From the NCBI GenBank assembly GCA_964441945.1, contig CAYTWB010000009.1:7287-71286 (forward strand): DNA of 64,000 nt. The letters run 5' to 3'. How positions within the stretch are numbered: the stretch's first letter is position 1; the number at the start of each line of letters is the position of its first letter. Positions 33,464 to 43,062 of this stretch are shown here, in pieces. Made by a program: the position numbers and the translations under genes. Source of the DNA: JADGQM01 sp964441945 (GTDB lineage: Bacteria; Desulfobacterota; Syntrophobacteria; Syntrophobacterales; Syntrophobacteraceae). The notes under the pieces were generated by a model. That model was not told the DNA's origin and made no database searches. It saw only the letters and a list, made by a program, of their open reading frames with translations.

Positions 33464-33865
33464 CTATTTCCTGAACAAATCTTCCACTTCCTCAAGCAGC
33501 TGCAGAAACTCCTTGGACTGCCTGTATTGGTCCAAGCATCTCTGATGCTCAAGCCAGCTTTCCCATACTCTCATCCAAACATCGTTATGCCAGTAGTATC
33601 TCGGATCTGTCCGGTTTCTTTCAACTCGGTTCCGATACTCCTGGTATTCATCAAAGCAGTTCCTGCAAAAGGCGTAAGGCATGGCATACTTGGAAGACTC
33701 CTGGATTTCGCCGTCCAGTTGCGCCCCACACTTTGCACACTTCAACATGCACCTTGTGCACTTGAAGACCCTTCTGAGAGCCTCTATTTTCCTTTGGCGA
33801 AGAACGGTGTCCCGGGATGATTTCAGATCCTGAGATTTCTTATCAAACTCGATGACATCAGCCAT
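33464..33865 (-). CDS. Conserved-looking cysteine-rich protein
   Basis: 133-aa protein of unknown function. A cysteine cluster CTRCMLKCAKC (Cys36, 39, 43, 46) and CRNC (Cys67, 70) would form zinc-ribbon or rubredoxin-like knuckles; the C-terminal half is charged and helical (EYRNRVER, LEEVEDLF). ATG at 33865 is the obvious start. It lies 13 bases after the hemA stop and 17 bases before tatA, so it belongs to the hemA transcript. No known function. Confidence 0.6.
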   Translation of the reverse strand: MADVIEFDKKSQDLKSSRDTVLRQRKIEALRRVFKCTRCMLKCAKCGAQLDGEIQESSKYAMPYAFCRNCFDEYQEYRNRVERNRTDPRYYWHNDVWMRVWESWLEHQRCLDQYRQSKEFLQLLEEVEDLFRK

Positions 33866-33878
33866 GTGCTCATCAGCC

Positions 33879-35234
33879 TTACTTATTCATATGTTTCAAT
33901 ATCTTAGTTTCACTCTTAACATCTGCCGCACAATGAGTCAAGGATGATGAAGCTGAACCGTTCTCACCCGAAAGATTGAAGAGCTGTTGCGTATAATCCA
34001 CAAACAATTCCTTGCTGTCTCGATTCGCTTTCTTCTTCAGAAAGAGAATAGGGTCGTGGAGCAACTTCTTGACAATCGAGCTGGTCAGGACTTCGATTGC
34101 GTGTCGCTCCTTGTCCGACAAACAGGGAAGCTGCGAGAAAGTCCTCTGGAGCTCATTGCTGCAAATGGTTTCGGCCTTTTCCCTCAGGGCAACGATGGTT
34201 GGGACGACATCCAGTGTCTCCAGCCAATGCTGGAACTTGGTGATTTCCTCGTTGACGATATACTCAGCTTTCTCCGCTTCCCGGTTTCGGTCTTCGCGAT
34301 TGAGATCAATCACTCCCTGCAGGTCATCAATATCGTACAGGTACACATTGTCGATCTCATTTATCCTGGCTTCAACATCACGGGGTACTGCAATGTCGAT
34401 GAAGAAGAGTGGCCTGTTGCGCCGTTCCCGCATCCTCGATTTCACGTCCTGGTAGCGCAGTATGGGTTCGGATGACCCGGTCGAAGTCAAAACAATATCC
34501 ATTACCTTTATGCCGTCTGCCAGATGACTAAACGGGATCGTGTCAGCCCTAAACCGTCTGGCCAGTTCCAAAGCCCTTTCCGGAGTACGGTTGGCTACCG
34601 TCATATGACGGACACCTTGAGCAAGGAAGTGTTCAGCGGCCAGTTCCGCCATTTCTCCTGCACCAACAAGGAGCACCCGCTTCTCCTTCAGTTCTCCAAA
34701 AATCTTGCGCGCCAGTTCGACGGCGGCGTAACTGATTGAAACCGCGTGAGATCCCACCATGGTCTCCGACCGAACCCTTTTTGCCACCGAGAACGATTTG
34801 TGAAGCAGGCGATTCAAAATAACCCCGACGGTGCGACACTCGGTCGCTTCGCGATAAGCAGCCTTGATCTGCCCCAGGATCTGAGGCTCACCGACAACCA
34901 TGGAATCCAGACTGGAGGAAACTCGATACAGGTGCCTCACCGCATCCAGGTTTTCATGAATGTACAAATGTGCTTCCAGGAGATTCCTTGACGGGTTCCC
35001 CAAATAGCTTAGAAGCATCGCCTTGACTTCCTGGACGGCAGCATGTCGATGGTGGCAGGTGAACAAGAATTCCACCCGATTGCAGGTGGACAAGAAGAAG
35101 ACTTCATCCACGTGAGGCAAATGCGAAATCAACTGGAGAGGACTTAGATGTTGCTTGCAGGAGACGGCAAGCTGTTCCCTTATTTCTACCGGTGCAGTCT
35201 TATGGTTCATGCCCAAGAGCACAATGTGACACAT
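33879..35234 (-). CDS. hemA: Glutamyl-tRNA reductase
   Basis: 451-aa first enzyme of the C5 tetrapyrrole pathway: reduces glutamyl-tRNA to glutamate-1-semialdehyde with NADPH. The catalytic cysteine is Cys51 in FLSTCNRVEF; EPQILGQIK near 118 and the NADPH motif LLVGAGEMAELAA near 190 are present, followed by the dimerisation helix region. ATG at 35234 has AGGTGAGATTCGCC upstream; the frame continues to 35357 inside ccsA but lacks family sequence. Eight bases behind ccsA, hence one operon siroheme synthase-ccsA-hemA-(Cys-rich)-tatA. Confidence 0.96.
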   Translation of the reverse strand: MCHIVLLGMNHKTAPVEIREQLAVSCKQHLSPLQLISHLPHVDEVFFLSTCNRVEFLFTCHHRHAAVQEVKAMLLSYLGNPSRNLLEAHLYIHENLDAVRHLYRVSSSLDSMVVGEPQILGQIKAAYREATECRTVGVILNRLLHKSFSVAKRVRSETMVGSHAVSISYAAVELARKIFGELKEKRVLLVGAGEMAELAAEHFLAQGVRHMTVANRTPERALELARRFRADTIPFSHLADGIKVMDIVLTSTGSSEPILRYQDVKSRMRERRNRPLFFIDIAVPRDVEARINEIDNVYLYDIDDLQGVIDLNREDRNREAEKAEYIVNEEITKFQHWLETLDVVPTIVALREKAETICSNELQRTFSQLPCLSDKERHAIEVLTSSIVKKLLHDPILFLKKKANRDSKELFVDYTQQLFNLSGENGSASSSLTHCAADVKSETKILKHMNK

Positions 35235-35242
35235 GGCGAATC

Positions 35243-36064
35243 TCACCTGATAAAAACAGTATGGTGGCCTTTCAGGAACAAATTGACGCCGAGAAAGGTT
35301 GTAAGCACTGCCGAAAACCCAAGAATGGCCAGCCATGCTGCTTTGCGCCCCCGCCATCCGACCGCCAGACGCTCATGCAACAGGATGGCATAAATGAACC
35401 ACGTGATCAAAGCGAAGATCTCTTTTGGGTCCCAACTCCATGGCGACGGCCAGATGGAGCTGGCGTAGGCAAACCCTGTAACGAGACCGGCGGTCATGAG
35501 GGGAAACCCAAAAATCAAACAGACATAATTGATATGGTCCAGGCGATCCAGGGAAGGCAGGCGAGAATACAGATATCCGAAGTCCTTGCGCTTGATGTGC
35601 CGTTCTTGCAGCAGATACATGATTCCAACGCCGAAAGCGAGGGCAAAGAGAGCATTGGCCATGAATAGGGTCGCTACGTGAATAATGACCCAGCCGCTCT
35701 GAAAGACCCCGCTCTTGGGAATAAACTGCGTCGGCAGCAATCGAGAAAGCAACATAAACAGCACTGCCAGTGGAGAAACGAAAGAACCCAGGATGCGCAA
35801 TTTCAAACGCAACTGAATGAGCAGGTAGATAACGACAAAGACCCAGGCGAAAAAGGAGAGCGCCTCCTGGATGGATGTCACGGCCAGGTAACCGACGCCA
35901 AAGGAACGAAGTAGAATGGCTCCACCGTGGAAAATCGCTCCAGCAAGAAGGACGCTCCATGATACCCGGTGGATCACCTCACGATCGCGCAGGAGATAGA
36001 CGAAATAACCTGCACTCCCGGCACAATAACACGAAGTGGCAATGATCAGGCAGAGTGCTTCCAT
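35243..36064 (-). CDS. ccsA: Cytochrome c assembly protein (CcsA/HemX family)
   Basis: 273-aa polytopic inner-membrane protein with about eight hydrophobic segments and the family's tryptophan-rich motif WSWDPKE near residues 221-227 (canonical WGWDPKE). CcsA/ResC proteins take heme to apocytochrome c; the shorter HemX-like relatives beside hemA influence glutamyl-tRNA reductase. With hemA just downstream, a HemX-like role is equally plausible. It overlaps the siroheme gene stop by 19 bases. ATG at 36064. Confidence 0.85.
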   Translation of the reverse strand: MEALCLIIATSCYCAGSAGYFVYLLRDREVIHRVSWSVLLAGAIFHGGAILLRSFGVGYLAVTSIQEALSFFAWVFVVIYLLIQLRLKLRILGSFVSPLAVLFMLLSRLLPTQFIPKSGVFQSGWVIIHVATLFMANALFALAFGVGIMYLLQERHIKRKDFGYLYSRLPSLDRLDHINYVCLIFGFPLMTAGLVTGFAYASSIWPSPWSWDPKEIFALITWFIYAILLHERLAVGWRGRKAAWLAILGFSAVLTTFLGVNLFLKGHHTVFIR

Positions 36065-36738
36065 GCTTCATTCCAGATTTGAACGAGTTCTGGCCGATTG
36101 ATCCATGGGTGGCAGATATTTGTAATCGCCTGGAGAACCTGCTCCTGGTCCTGCTTCAGGACCCACTGTAACAGGGGGAGACCGGCAATCTGATGATAGA
36201 GTTTCTGGTTTTGATCGCTTGTCAATCCTTTTGATTGAATGGTGGTTCTCAGCATCGCCATCAGCTGAAGCATGACAATCCATTCCTTCCCGAATTCATG
36301 CTCCAATTTCCGCTTGATTTGCATAGCCACAGCCGGACTGGCACCGCCGGTGCTGATGGCGATTGTAAGCGGACCCCGCCGAAGCACGCAGGGCAGAATA
36401 AACGATCCCCATTCGGGCTCCGTGGCCATGTTGCACCAGATCCTTTGCTCCTCGGCATCCGCAGCGATGGCGCGGTTTGTTTCCATGTCGCTGGTTGCCG
36501 CAAAAACAAGATCAACATTCTCAAGATGCGGCTTTGTGTAGGTCTTTCCAATCAGCAGCACCGTTCCCTCAGCACATTGATTCTGCAACCAGGGAGTCAG
36601 GAATTCTGCAACGAGCCGGACGGAACATCCATATTCGAGAAGACTTCTGGTCTTCCGTTCGCCCACTGACCCGCCCCCAACAACCAGGCACACTCTCCGC
36701 GCAAGAGTGACGAACATCGGATAGTACGGAAGGTTCAT
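36046..36738 (-). CDS. Precorrin-2 dehydrogenase/sirohydrochlorin ferrochelatase
   Basis: 230-aa protein equivalent to the N-terminal half of CysG (Met8p/SirC type). The NAD-binding motif VVGGGSVGERKT is at 19-30; LVFAATSD and WCNMATEPEWGSFILPC near 114-129 are the dehydrogenase/chelatase hallmarks. It oxidises precorrin-2 and may insert iron to give siroheme, needed for the dissimilatory sulfite reductase of sulfate reducers. ATG at 36738 follows CTGGAGTTCT. First gene of the hem cluster and overlaps ccsA. Confidence 0.92.
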   Translation of the reverse strand: MNLPYYPMFVTLARRVCLVVGGGSVGERKTRSLLEYGCSVRLVAEFLTPWLQNQCAEGTVLLIGKTYTKPHLENVDLVFAATSDMETNRAIAADAEEQRIWCNMATEPEWGSFILPCVLRRGPLTIAISTGGASPAVAMQIKRKLEHEFGKEWIVMLQLMAMLRTTIQSKGLTSDQNQKLYHQIAGLPLLQWVLKQDQEQVLQAITNICHPWINRPELVQIWNEAWKHSA

Positions 36739-37051
36739 AGAACTCCAGATTTCCTGTCTGCGACTCAGTAAGCCCGTCAGCCGGCCACTGGAAAGACAGG
36801 TTTGCCCCCCTTATCTGCCTTTCTCCCAGCGAATCCCGGGGAATACCTTTTTGCTCACTCACTTCCACTTACCTTACCATGAACCATACTCTCAGACAAG
36901 ATACGCCGCCACAGAACAACCCCTTGAACAGCCTGCTTGAGATTGTCCGGGGGCGTCATTCGGATTGCAGGCAGGATTGCTGAGCATGTGGCTGTCCGGC
37001 ATCGAGAGAAGAGCGAGTAAAAGAAAATACCAGGTGCTGTTCGCGGCAGGT
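36739..37051. other. Intergenic region upstream of the hem cluster
   Basis: 313 bases. No gene, terminator or near-consensus promoter visible; presumably holds the hem operon promoter. Confidence 0.4.
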
Positions 37052-38095
37052 TCAGACCCTTCGGCAAATCACATAGTCGGCGAGATCCTGAAGAATCTCC
37101 CTGGCAGGAAGAGGGGGAAAACCATGGAGAGCCTGCTTGGCGCCTTCCACATATTCTGATGCCAGGCGCCTCGTATAGGCAATCCCTCCAAGACGCGTCA
37201 CCCTTTCATTAATGGTGTGAAAGCGATCGAGCGGGTCCTCATTTGAAGCAAAAAGGTCCTTCAGTTGTTCTCTTTCAGCAGCACTACCGTTTCTGAGCGC
37301 ATAGATAAGGGGCAGAGTAGCTTTTCCCTGCTGAATATCATTCCCCACAGGCTTGCCCAGTTCGGTCTCATCTCCGGTGTAGTCCAAAGTATCGTCAATA
37401 AGCTGGAAGGCGATTCCCAGGTTGATTCCGTAAGCCCGAAGGGCTTTCTCTTCTTCTGCCTTACCTCCCCCAAAAATTGCCCCTATCTGACAGGCGGCAC
37501 TGATGAGCACTGCCGTCTTGCGAGTGATGACCTCCAAATACTCCTGCTCGTCAATATCCAGATTGTCTGCATGGATGAGCTGCAGCACTTCCCCTTCTGC
37601 CATTTTGGTGGTGGCTTCGGACAGCGCTTGCAGAATTCGAATGTTGTTATAAGCCACCGTCATCAGGATAGACTTTGAATAGAGAAAATCTCCGACCAGG
37701 ACCACCCCGGGATTGCCCCAAAGCGTGTTCGCCGCCGGGCGATTACGCCTGAATTCAGCGTTGTCCACCACATCATCGTGCAGAAGCGACGAGGCATGGA
37801 GGAACTCAAAGACTATCGCCAGGGCAGCATCGTGATTCCCCTGATAGCCGCAGAGCCGCGCGGACAGGATCATCAGCAGGGGCCGCAACCGTTTACCCCC
37901 ACTACCCATAATATGTCGCCCGACCGTGGAGATGAGAGGAACACTGGAGGAGAGATTCCGGTCTATTTCAGCCTCAATCCTATCCAGATCGGGGCGGATT
38001 CGTGTATAGATTCGTTCTTTGAGGTTCTCGCGGCTTTGAGCAAGGAACCCGGCGGGAATAGATGAATTCAACGTTACTGCGCCTGTCTGATTCAT
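37052..38095 (-). CDS. Polyprenyl diphosphate synthase (octaprenyl-type)
   Basis: 347-aa trans-prenyltransferase that makes the long isoprenoid tail of menaquinone from farnesyl and isopentenyl diphosphate. The first aspartate-rich motif is LLHDDVVD (Asp107, Asp108, Asp111) and the second is QLIDDTLDY near 233-241; GGKRLRPLL near 66-74 and KPVGNDIQQGKATLP near 250 complete the family pattern. The residue before the first DDxxD (no bulky Phe/Tyr at -5) suggests a long-chain product. I start at ATG 38095; a GTG at 38131 is possible. Chain length is inferred. Confidence 0.92.
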   Translation of the reverse strand: MNQTGAVTLNSSIPAGFLAQSRENLKERIYTRIRPDLDRIEAEIDRNLSSSVPLISTVGRHIMGSGGKRLRPLLMILSARLCGYQGNHDAALAIVFEFLHASSLLHDDVVDNAEFRRNRPAANTLWGNPGVVLVGDFLYSKSILMTVAYNNIRILQALSEATTKMAEGEVLQLIHADNLDIDEQEYLEVITRKTAVLISAACQIGAIFGGGKAEEEKALRAYGINLGIAFQLIDDTLDYTGDETELGKPVGNDIQQGKATLPLIYALRNGSAAEREQLKDLFASNEDPLDRFHTINERVTRLGGIAYTRRLASEYVEGAKQALHGFPPLPAREILQDLADYVICRRV

Positions 38096-38284
38096 GGTCT
38101 TCGAGAGTCTTGGAAAGAGAGAACACCCCACTATTCGCTAACAGCATTCGCATCCGCAACGTGTAGTTCATAACGAAATTATTTCGGCATGTCAAAGTGT
38201 TTTGCTTCGCCCATGCATTTCCTCGCTCGTTTGATCATCCACCAGCATTGCCCTGTGCCGGTTTCTCACTCTCTCTGAAAGGCT

Positions 38285-39622
38285 TTAGAAATCGCATATT
38301 TCGGCCTCCAGATCATAGTCATGGACTGAATTGATCCGGACAGCGACCAGATCTCCGACATTTGCACGGCCTTTTGTCACGATCACTCTCCCGTCCACTT
38401 CCGGGGCCTGGGTAGCCAGCCGCCCGCTCAACAGCAGTTCCGTTTCAGGATGAAATCCCTCGATCAATACCGGGGCAACCCGGCCTGTTCGTGAAGCCAG
38501 CCGGCGCCTCGATATCGATTGTTGAACCGCAAGCAGGATCGCAAGCCTTTCGTCCTTCACCGTTTTGCCGATGCGGCGAGGAAGTGTGGCTGCAGAAGTC
38601 CCGGATTCCGGAGAAAAGGCGAAGACCCCGAGATGATCAAACTCGACTCGCTCGACAAAATCCACCAGGGATCGAAAATCCCTTTCGGTTTCACCGGGGA
38701 AGCCGACTATGAGGGAGGTTCGCAGAGCCATATCGGGAATATGTGAGCGAATGAGCTCGATCAATTGCTCAGGATTTCTGGTCGGCGTCCCTCGACCCAT
38801 AGACTTTAAGATTTTGGGAACACAGTGCTGGAGAGGAATATCCAGGTAGGGAACGATCCTGGTGGACTGAGCCATCGTCTGCAGTAGTGTTCCGTCAATG
38901 CGGTCGGGATAGGCGTAAAGCAGCCTTATCCAGGCTATCCCCTCGATCCCGTCCAGTGACACAAGGAGCCTGCAGAGGGCGTCCGGGTCGGCCAGATCGG
39001 AACCAAATGCCGTCGTGTCCTGAGCAATCAGATTGATCTCTTTCACTCCCTCAGCCGCAAGGCATTGAGCCTCCATCAGCACATCCTCTACCGACCGGCT
39101 CCGATAAGGGCCCCGGAGGTGGGGAATCAGACAATAGGTGCAACGATTACTGCAGCCTTCGGCGATCTTGAGGTATGCAGTGAAGAAGGGAGTTGATCTC
39201 AGGCGGGAAAAGCCGCTCTCAAAGAGAAACCGCGGAGCGGAAATCCAGAGACGCTTTGTAACTCCGGCTTCACGATCGGTGAGAATGCTTTTCAGTTCAT
39301 ACAAATGGGAGGTACCAAGAAAGCAATCCACTTCGGGCATCAGTCGAAGCAGCTTTTTGCCATAGCGTTGAACCATGCAGCCTGCCACGACAAGACGCTT
39401 GCAGCAACCATCGTCCTTGTATCGGGCCACTTCCAGAACGGTCTCTATGGCTTCTTCAACCGCGCTCTCCAGGAAGCCGCAGGTGTTCACCAAAATCAAT
39501 GATGCCTCTGACGGGTCTGAGGTCACTCCATATCCCAGTTCGGTCAGCTGAGAGACCATGACTTCGCTGTCCACCAAGTTTTTTGCACAACCGAGGCTGA
39601 TTATCGCAGCAAATGGCTTCAT
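38285..39622 (-). CDS. rimO: Ribosomal protein S12 methylthiotransferase
   Basis: 445-aa radical-SAM methylthiotransferase that adds a methylthio group to Asp88 of ribosomal protein S12. The N-terminal UPF0004 domain has cysteines 12, 48 and 82 for the auxiliary cluster; the radical-SAM motif is CSNRCTYC (Cys157, 161, 164); a TRAM domain closes the protein (about 375-445). The sequence starts with SLGCAKNLVDSE, the RimO hallmark that separates it from MiaB. ATG at 39622 lies 9 bases after the upstream membrane-protein gene stop, so the two are probably co-transcribed. Confidence 0.96.
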   Translation of the reverse strand: MKPFAAIISLGCAKNLVDSEVMVSQLTELGYGVTSDPSEASLILVNTCGFLESAVEEAIETVLEVARYKDDGCCKRLVVAGCMVQRYGKKLLRLMPEVDCFLGTSHLYELKSILTDREAGVTKRLWISAPRFLFESGFSRLRSTPFFTAYLKIAEGCSNRCTYCLIPHLRGPYRSRSVEDVLMEAQCLAAEGVKEINLIAQDTTAFGSDLADPDALCRLLVSLDGIEGIAWIRLLYAYPDRIDGTLLQTMAQSTRIVPYLDIPLQHCVPKILKSMGRGTPTRNPEQLIELIRSHIPDMALRTSLIVGFPGETERDFRSLVDFVERVEFDHLGVFAFSPESGTSAATLPRRIGKTVKDERLAILLAVQQSISRRRLASRTGRVAPVLIEGFHPETELLLSGRLATQAPEVDGRVIVTKGRANVGDLVAVRINSVHDYDLEAEICDF

Positions 39623-39631
39623 CCTCTCTCT

Positions 39632-40591
39632 TCAATGCTTCACGGTTTGTAGAGAAGCTACAGTAAAGGCATCGATCCCTATGTAGCTCACAACGGAAAA
39701 AACAACTGCCACAGCAGCCATCAGGACCCAAGCGTTCCACTCTTTCTTTCGATTTTCTTCCTGGTGCAATCGCTGAACAAAGAGGAAGAAAGTGTTAGTC
39801 ATCACATAGCATTCAACGGCAAAGAATGGGAAACCCAGAAAACCCAGGATCGGCATCTCGAAAATCTTGAGAAATCCCAGATAGGGTATGGTGTAGGACC
39901 ACTTTGAACCTGCCCAGAAATTCCAGAATTCCCATAGCATTCCGCAGATTAGACCACCTATAAGCAGCAGGCTCAGTGTTCTGATTGCCCCTTTCTCCAG
40001 GTCCCGCAGTATGGAGCCCGCTCCGTATTTGTAGTTGTATGGATCAAAGCAGAATATGAATCCCAGCCAGACTAAAGGGAAAAACACCTTTGGGAACAGG
40101 ACCGGCAGGACCAGCGTAGCAATTCCAAGTCGAACCGACCATTTCTTCAAGAAACCGATCCGGAAAGGAACTGCTCTAACCTGTCGAACAACGCCCTGGA
40201 TATCCAGGAGGTTAACTGTGGAAAAAATCGCCGGGAGGACCGTTGCATACGCAATCGTATAGCCGATCCAGCGAGGCCCACGCTGGGGGGGCAGATTCAA
40301 ATAGTGCCAGTTCTGGAGGCGAAAGTTGAAAACCTCAAAAATAAGCCAGATCATTACAGACAGCGGCAAAAGAAGCAGAAACCTGGCGGGATTGGTGAAC
40401 AGCAGCGAACGATGTCCGCGAAAGGAGAGAAATGACTCAACGAAGAGAATATAGGCCCACCAGGCGAAAGAGTAAAACCATGTATAGAACGGCTCCTTCT
40501 TGCAGATCATGCCCAGTACGGCGATGAGGAAAACAACCCATGCGCAGAGCATCAGGAGTCCGGATGCGGTCTTTTTTCGATCTCTGAGCAT
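39632..40591 (-). CDS. Polytopic membrane protein of unknown function
   Basis: A 319-aa protein with about eight predicted transmembrane segments (roughly residues 12-30, 38-57, 68-87, 107-128, 153-180, 203-224, 245-269, 280-300). A distinctive aromatic motif, WEFWNFW, follows a GxLC segment near residue 216, then WSYTIPY; a second motif FDPYNYKYG lies near 180. I know no named family with this pattern. ATG at 40591 follows GGGAAGATTT. It lies between rimO and the glycosyltransferase genes, so an envelope role is possible but unproven. Confidence 0.7.
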   Translation of the reverse strand: MLRDRKKTASGLLMLCAWVVFLIAVLGMICKKEPFYTWFYSFAWWAYILFVESFLSFRGHRSLLFTNPARFLLLLPLSVMIWLIFEVFNFRLQNWHYLNLPPQRGPRWIGYTIAYATVLPAIFSTVNLLDIQGVVRQVRAVPFRIGFLKKWSVRLGIATLVLPVLFPKVFFPLVWLGFIFCFDPYNYKYGAGSILRDLEKGAIRTLSLLLIGGLICGMLWEFWNFWAGSKWSYTIPYLGFLKIFEMPILGFLGFPFFAVECYVMTNTFFLFVQRLHQEENRKKEWNAWVLMAAVAVVFSVVSYIGIDAFTVASLQTVKH

Positions 40592-40668
40592 AAATCTTCC
40601 CTTTGGGAACAAGGATGCGGTGTGGGGCCAAATATGCTGGGCTTCGGCTCATGACAAACCACCTGAGG

Positions 40669-41823
40669 CTATCTTTGCCGGGGATTAGCTCCGGCCGGTG
40701 GCCGAATACCTTTTAGACTCTCCTCATAGAGCCCTTCCGTGGCCCCGGCGATATGGTCCCAGTCAAAATCCCTGTCGAGGATGGCCATTGCACGACTCCC
40801 CGAATCGGCAAGCACGGCTTCCGATGCTTCATCAAAACGGACCAGGAGATTCGAGAGGGTTTCGATTTGGCCTGTTGGGAAAAGCAGGTCGAGTTGGTCT
40901 TCCAGGATTTCCTTATGGGGAGGAATATCGCTGGCGATGCACGGCAAACCATACGACAAGGCTTCAAGCATGGTTAGCGGCAAACCTTCGAGTTCGGAAG
41001 CGCTCACGAATGCCCTGGCATTGGAGTAAAATTCCTCGAGGTTGTCTCCGTACTGATACCCGGCAAATATGATGGAAGTATGGCCATTCGCCATCCGTCT
41101 CAACTGTGCGACATAAGCGTCCGTACCTGAGCTTTCGCCGACAATAACGAGCTTGGACTCGCGTTTTGTTCGAAGAAAGGCCCTGATCACATCATCGATC
41201 CTTTTCTCAGGGACAAGACGGCCGACAAAGAGGAAATAGTCTTTCCCAAAGAGCCCAAAGCTTCGAATGAAATTGGCACGGCGCTTTTCCATTTTACGGA
41301 CCCCGCTCGGTATGTAGTGGACCTTCACACCATAGCGGGCCCCGTAATACCTCTGCAATTCCTTCGACACGGTAATCCCATAATGAGGGAATATGGATGA
41401 AAAGACCTCTCCCAGGTGAATGACGGAGGAAGCAAACTTCGACCACTTCTTTCGCTGCCAGTCCAGTCCGAAACAGGTGAAGAAAACCCGCATATCGGGT
41501 CTGAACAGCCTGGGGACCCAGCTGAAAAGACACGGCCCCTGGCAACAAAAGTGAACGATGTCCGGGCGGGTCTTGACAATATGCATTACGGACAGAAACG
41601 TGTGCACAAATGCTTCCAGACCGACAGCATTGATGGTTGGCAACCTGATGATTCTCATTCCCTTGTAGAATCCGATATCATCCTTGATATAGCTCGTTCT
41701 TGCATAGACGGTGACATCATGACCGTGGTCAGCCAACCGCGAATAGAGCTCCTCACAATGATGTTCCACGCCCCCCCAGGAAGCAGGGACCCCGCGCAGT
41801 CCTGTCACTGCAATCCTTGCCAT
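40669..41823 (-). CDS. Glycosyltransferase, GT4 family
   Basis: 384-aa GT-B glycosyltransferase. The N-terminal domain opens IAVTGLRGVPASWGGVEHHCEEL, as in DUF1972-type transferases of extracellular polysaccharide loci. The C-terminal GT4 domain has FVGRLVPEKRIDDVI near 198-212 and the ExxxGLPLTMLEA donor-site motif near 293-305. It would add a sugar from a nucleotide donor to the polysaccharide repeat unit on the lipid carrier. Last gene of the exopolysaccharide locus; the upstream GT4 gene ends 12 bases before it. Confidence 0.88.
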   Translation of the reverse strand: MARIAVTGLRGVPASWGGVEHHCEELYSRLADHGHDVTVYARTSYIKDDIGFYKGMRIIRLPTINAVGLEAFVHTFLSVMHIVKTRPDIVHFCCQGPCLFSWVPRLFRPDMRVFFTCFGLDWQRKKWSKFASSVIHLGEVFSSIFPHYGITVSKELQRYYGARYGVKVHYIPSGVRKMEKRRANFIRSFGLFGKDYFLFVGRLVPEKRIDDVIRAFLRTKRESKLVIVGESSGTDAYVAQLRRMANGHTSIIFAGYQYGDNLEEFYSNARAFVSASELEGLPLTMLEALSYGLPCIASDIPPHKEILEDQLDLLFPTGQIETLSNLLVRFDEASEAVLADSGSRAMAILDRDFDWDHIAGATEGLYEESLKGIRPPAGANPRQR

Positions 41824-41835
41824 GTCTCACCTTTC

Positions 41836-43062
41836 TCAAGCATATTTAGGGTCTTGCATCGGCCCACCCGGACCCGTAACAGAAGGCTTTCCCCAGAGCA
41901 CCTGCAATTGAGCAATGCTTTTTCGGATATCGAACCGCTCCCGGACCACCCTGCCCGCAGTCTGACCGTATTCCGAGGCCACTTCGGGGTGCTCCAGAAG
42001 ATAGGAGATCGCCACGCCCAAAGACTCGCTGTCTCCAGGCGGGACCAAGACCCCACACTTTGGGGAGACCAGTACCGCCCGATTCCCCGGAATATCGGTG
42101 GCCACTATCGCCTTCTCGGCCGCCATCGCTTCGAGGAGTGCAAGCGAAGTCCCTTCCCACATTGATGGAATAACGAAGATGTCCGTGAGCGCTAGAAGGT
42201 CCGACACGTCAGTCCGACTGCCCAAGAAATGAACATGGTCGCTCACTCCCAGAGCATTGCACTGGGCCTTGAGCTGTTCTTTGAGGTCACCGTCTCCGGC
42301 CAGGAGCAGCTGGATGTCGGGGTGGTCTTTGACGAGGAGGCCCATGGCCTCGATCAGGTATACATGACCTTTGGGAGGCATGAGTCGAGCAACAGTGAGA
42401 AGTACTCGATTCCCGGCGCCGAGCCCCAGGTTTTTTGCAAGATCAGGATCGGGTTTAGCCATCAGAAAAGGGCCGGGATCAATACCATTGATGATCGTGA
42501 AAACCTTGTCAGGGCTAACCCATACAAATTCCCTCACCTTTGCCGCTACATCCTCGGAGACGGCAATGACGGCGTTGACCCACCGGTAGAGGAACCGGGT
42601 CGCCAGCCGCCTCAGAGAATTCCTCGGGTCCAGGCGATGGCGACTTATAGGGAGGAGGTCCGGGTAATGAAGGGTCGTCAGAACACGCTCAACCCCGGCC
42701 CAATACCCCGCGAATATTCCAACGAACTCCGCGTCCGAGAGGTGACACTGGATCACATCCACGTGTTCCCGTTTACATAGCGCGACAATGTCTCTGATGT
42801 TACGGTAGAAATAGGAGATGAAATGAAGCGGTTTCAGAATGCTGGGCCGGGGCCTGTCAAATAGAATAACTCGACCACCCTCTTGTTCGATGCGGGAACT
42901 CAATGGTGCGTTGGGCTGCAGCACGCAAACCGTTGTTTTGTAAAGGCCCTTTGGTGCCCATCTGGAAAGCAGAACCACCAGTTCCTGCGCGCCCCCGTAG
43001 GTCAACGCGTCGATCAGATGCAAAACGTGCCTTCGCCCATGCATGTATCCGTCCGAAATCAC
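41836..43062 (-). CDS. Glycosyltransferase, GT4 family
   Basis: 408-aa GT4 transferase: LHLIDALTYGGAQELVVLLSRW near 14-35, the acceptor-side glycine-rich motif, ARLMPPKGHVYLIEAM near 226-241 and the donor motif WEGTSLALLEAMA near 309-321. Translation starts at GTG 43062, which overlaps the stop codon of the upstream gene by four bases (GTGA), indicating coupled translation. Likely adds a sugar of the exopolysaccharide repeat. Confidence 0.88.
   Translation of the reverse strand: MISDGYMHGRRHVLHLIDALTYGGAQELVVLLSRWAPKGLYKTTVCVLQPNAPLSSRIEQEGGRVILFDRPRPSILKPLHFISYFYRNIRDIVALCKREHVDVIQCHLSDAEFVGIFAGYWAGVERVLTTLHYPDLLPISRHRLDPRNSLRRLATRFLYRWVNAVIAVSEDVAAKVREFVWVSPDKVFTIINGIDPGPFLMAKPDPDLAKNLGLGAGNRVLLTVARLMPPKGHVYLIEAMGLLVKDHPDIQLLLAGDGDLKEQLKAQCNALGVSDHVHFLGSRTDVSDLLALTDIFVIPSMWEGTSLALLEAMAAEKAIVATDIPGNRAVLVSPKCGVLVPPGDSESLGVAISYLLEHPEVASEYGQTAGRVVRERFDIRKSIAQLQVLWGKPSVTGPGGPMQDPKYA

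Noticed and set aside
36739..37051. Possible small gene between polyprenyl synthase and siroheme gene
   Set aside because: Short open frames occur but none has a ribosome-binding site or protein-like sequence.
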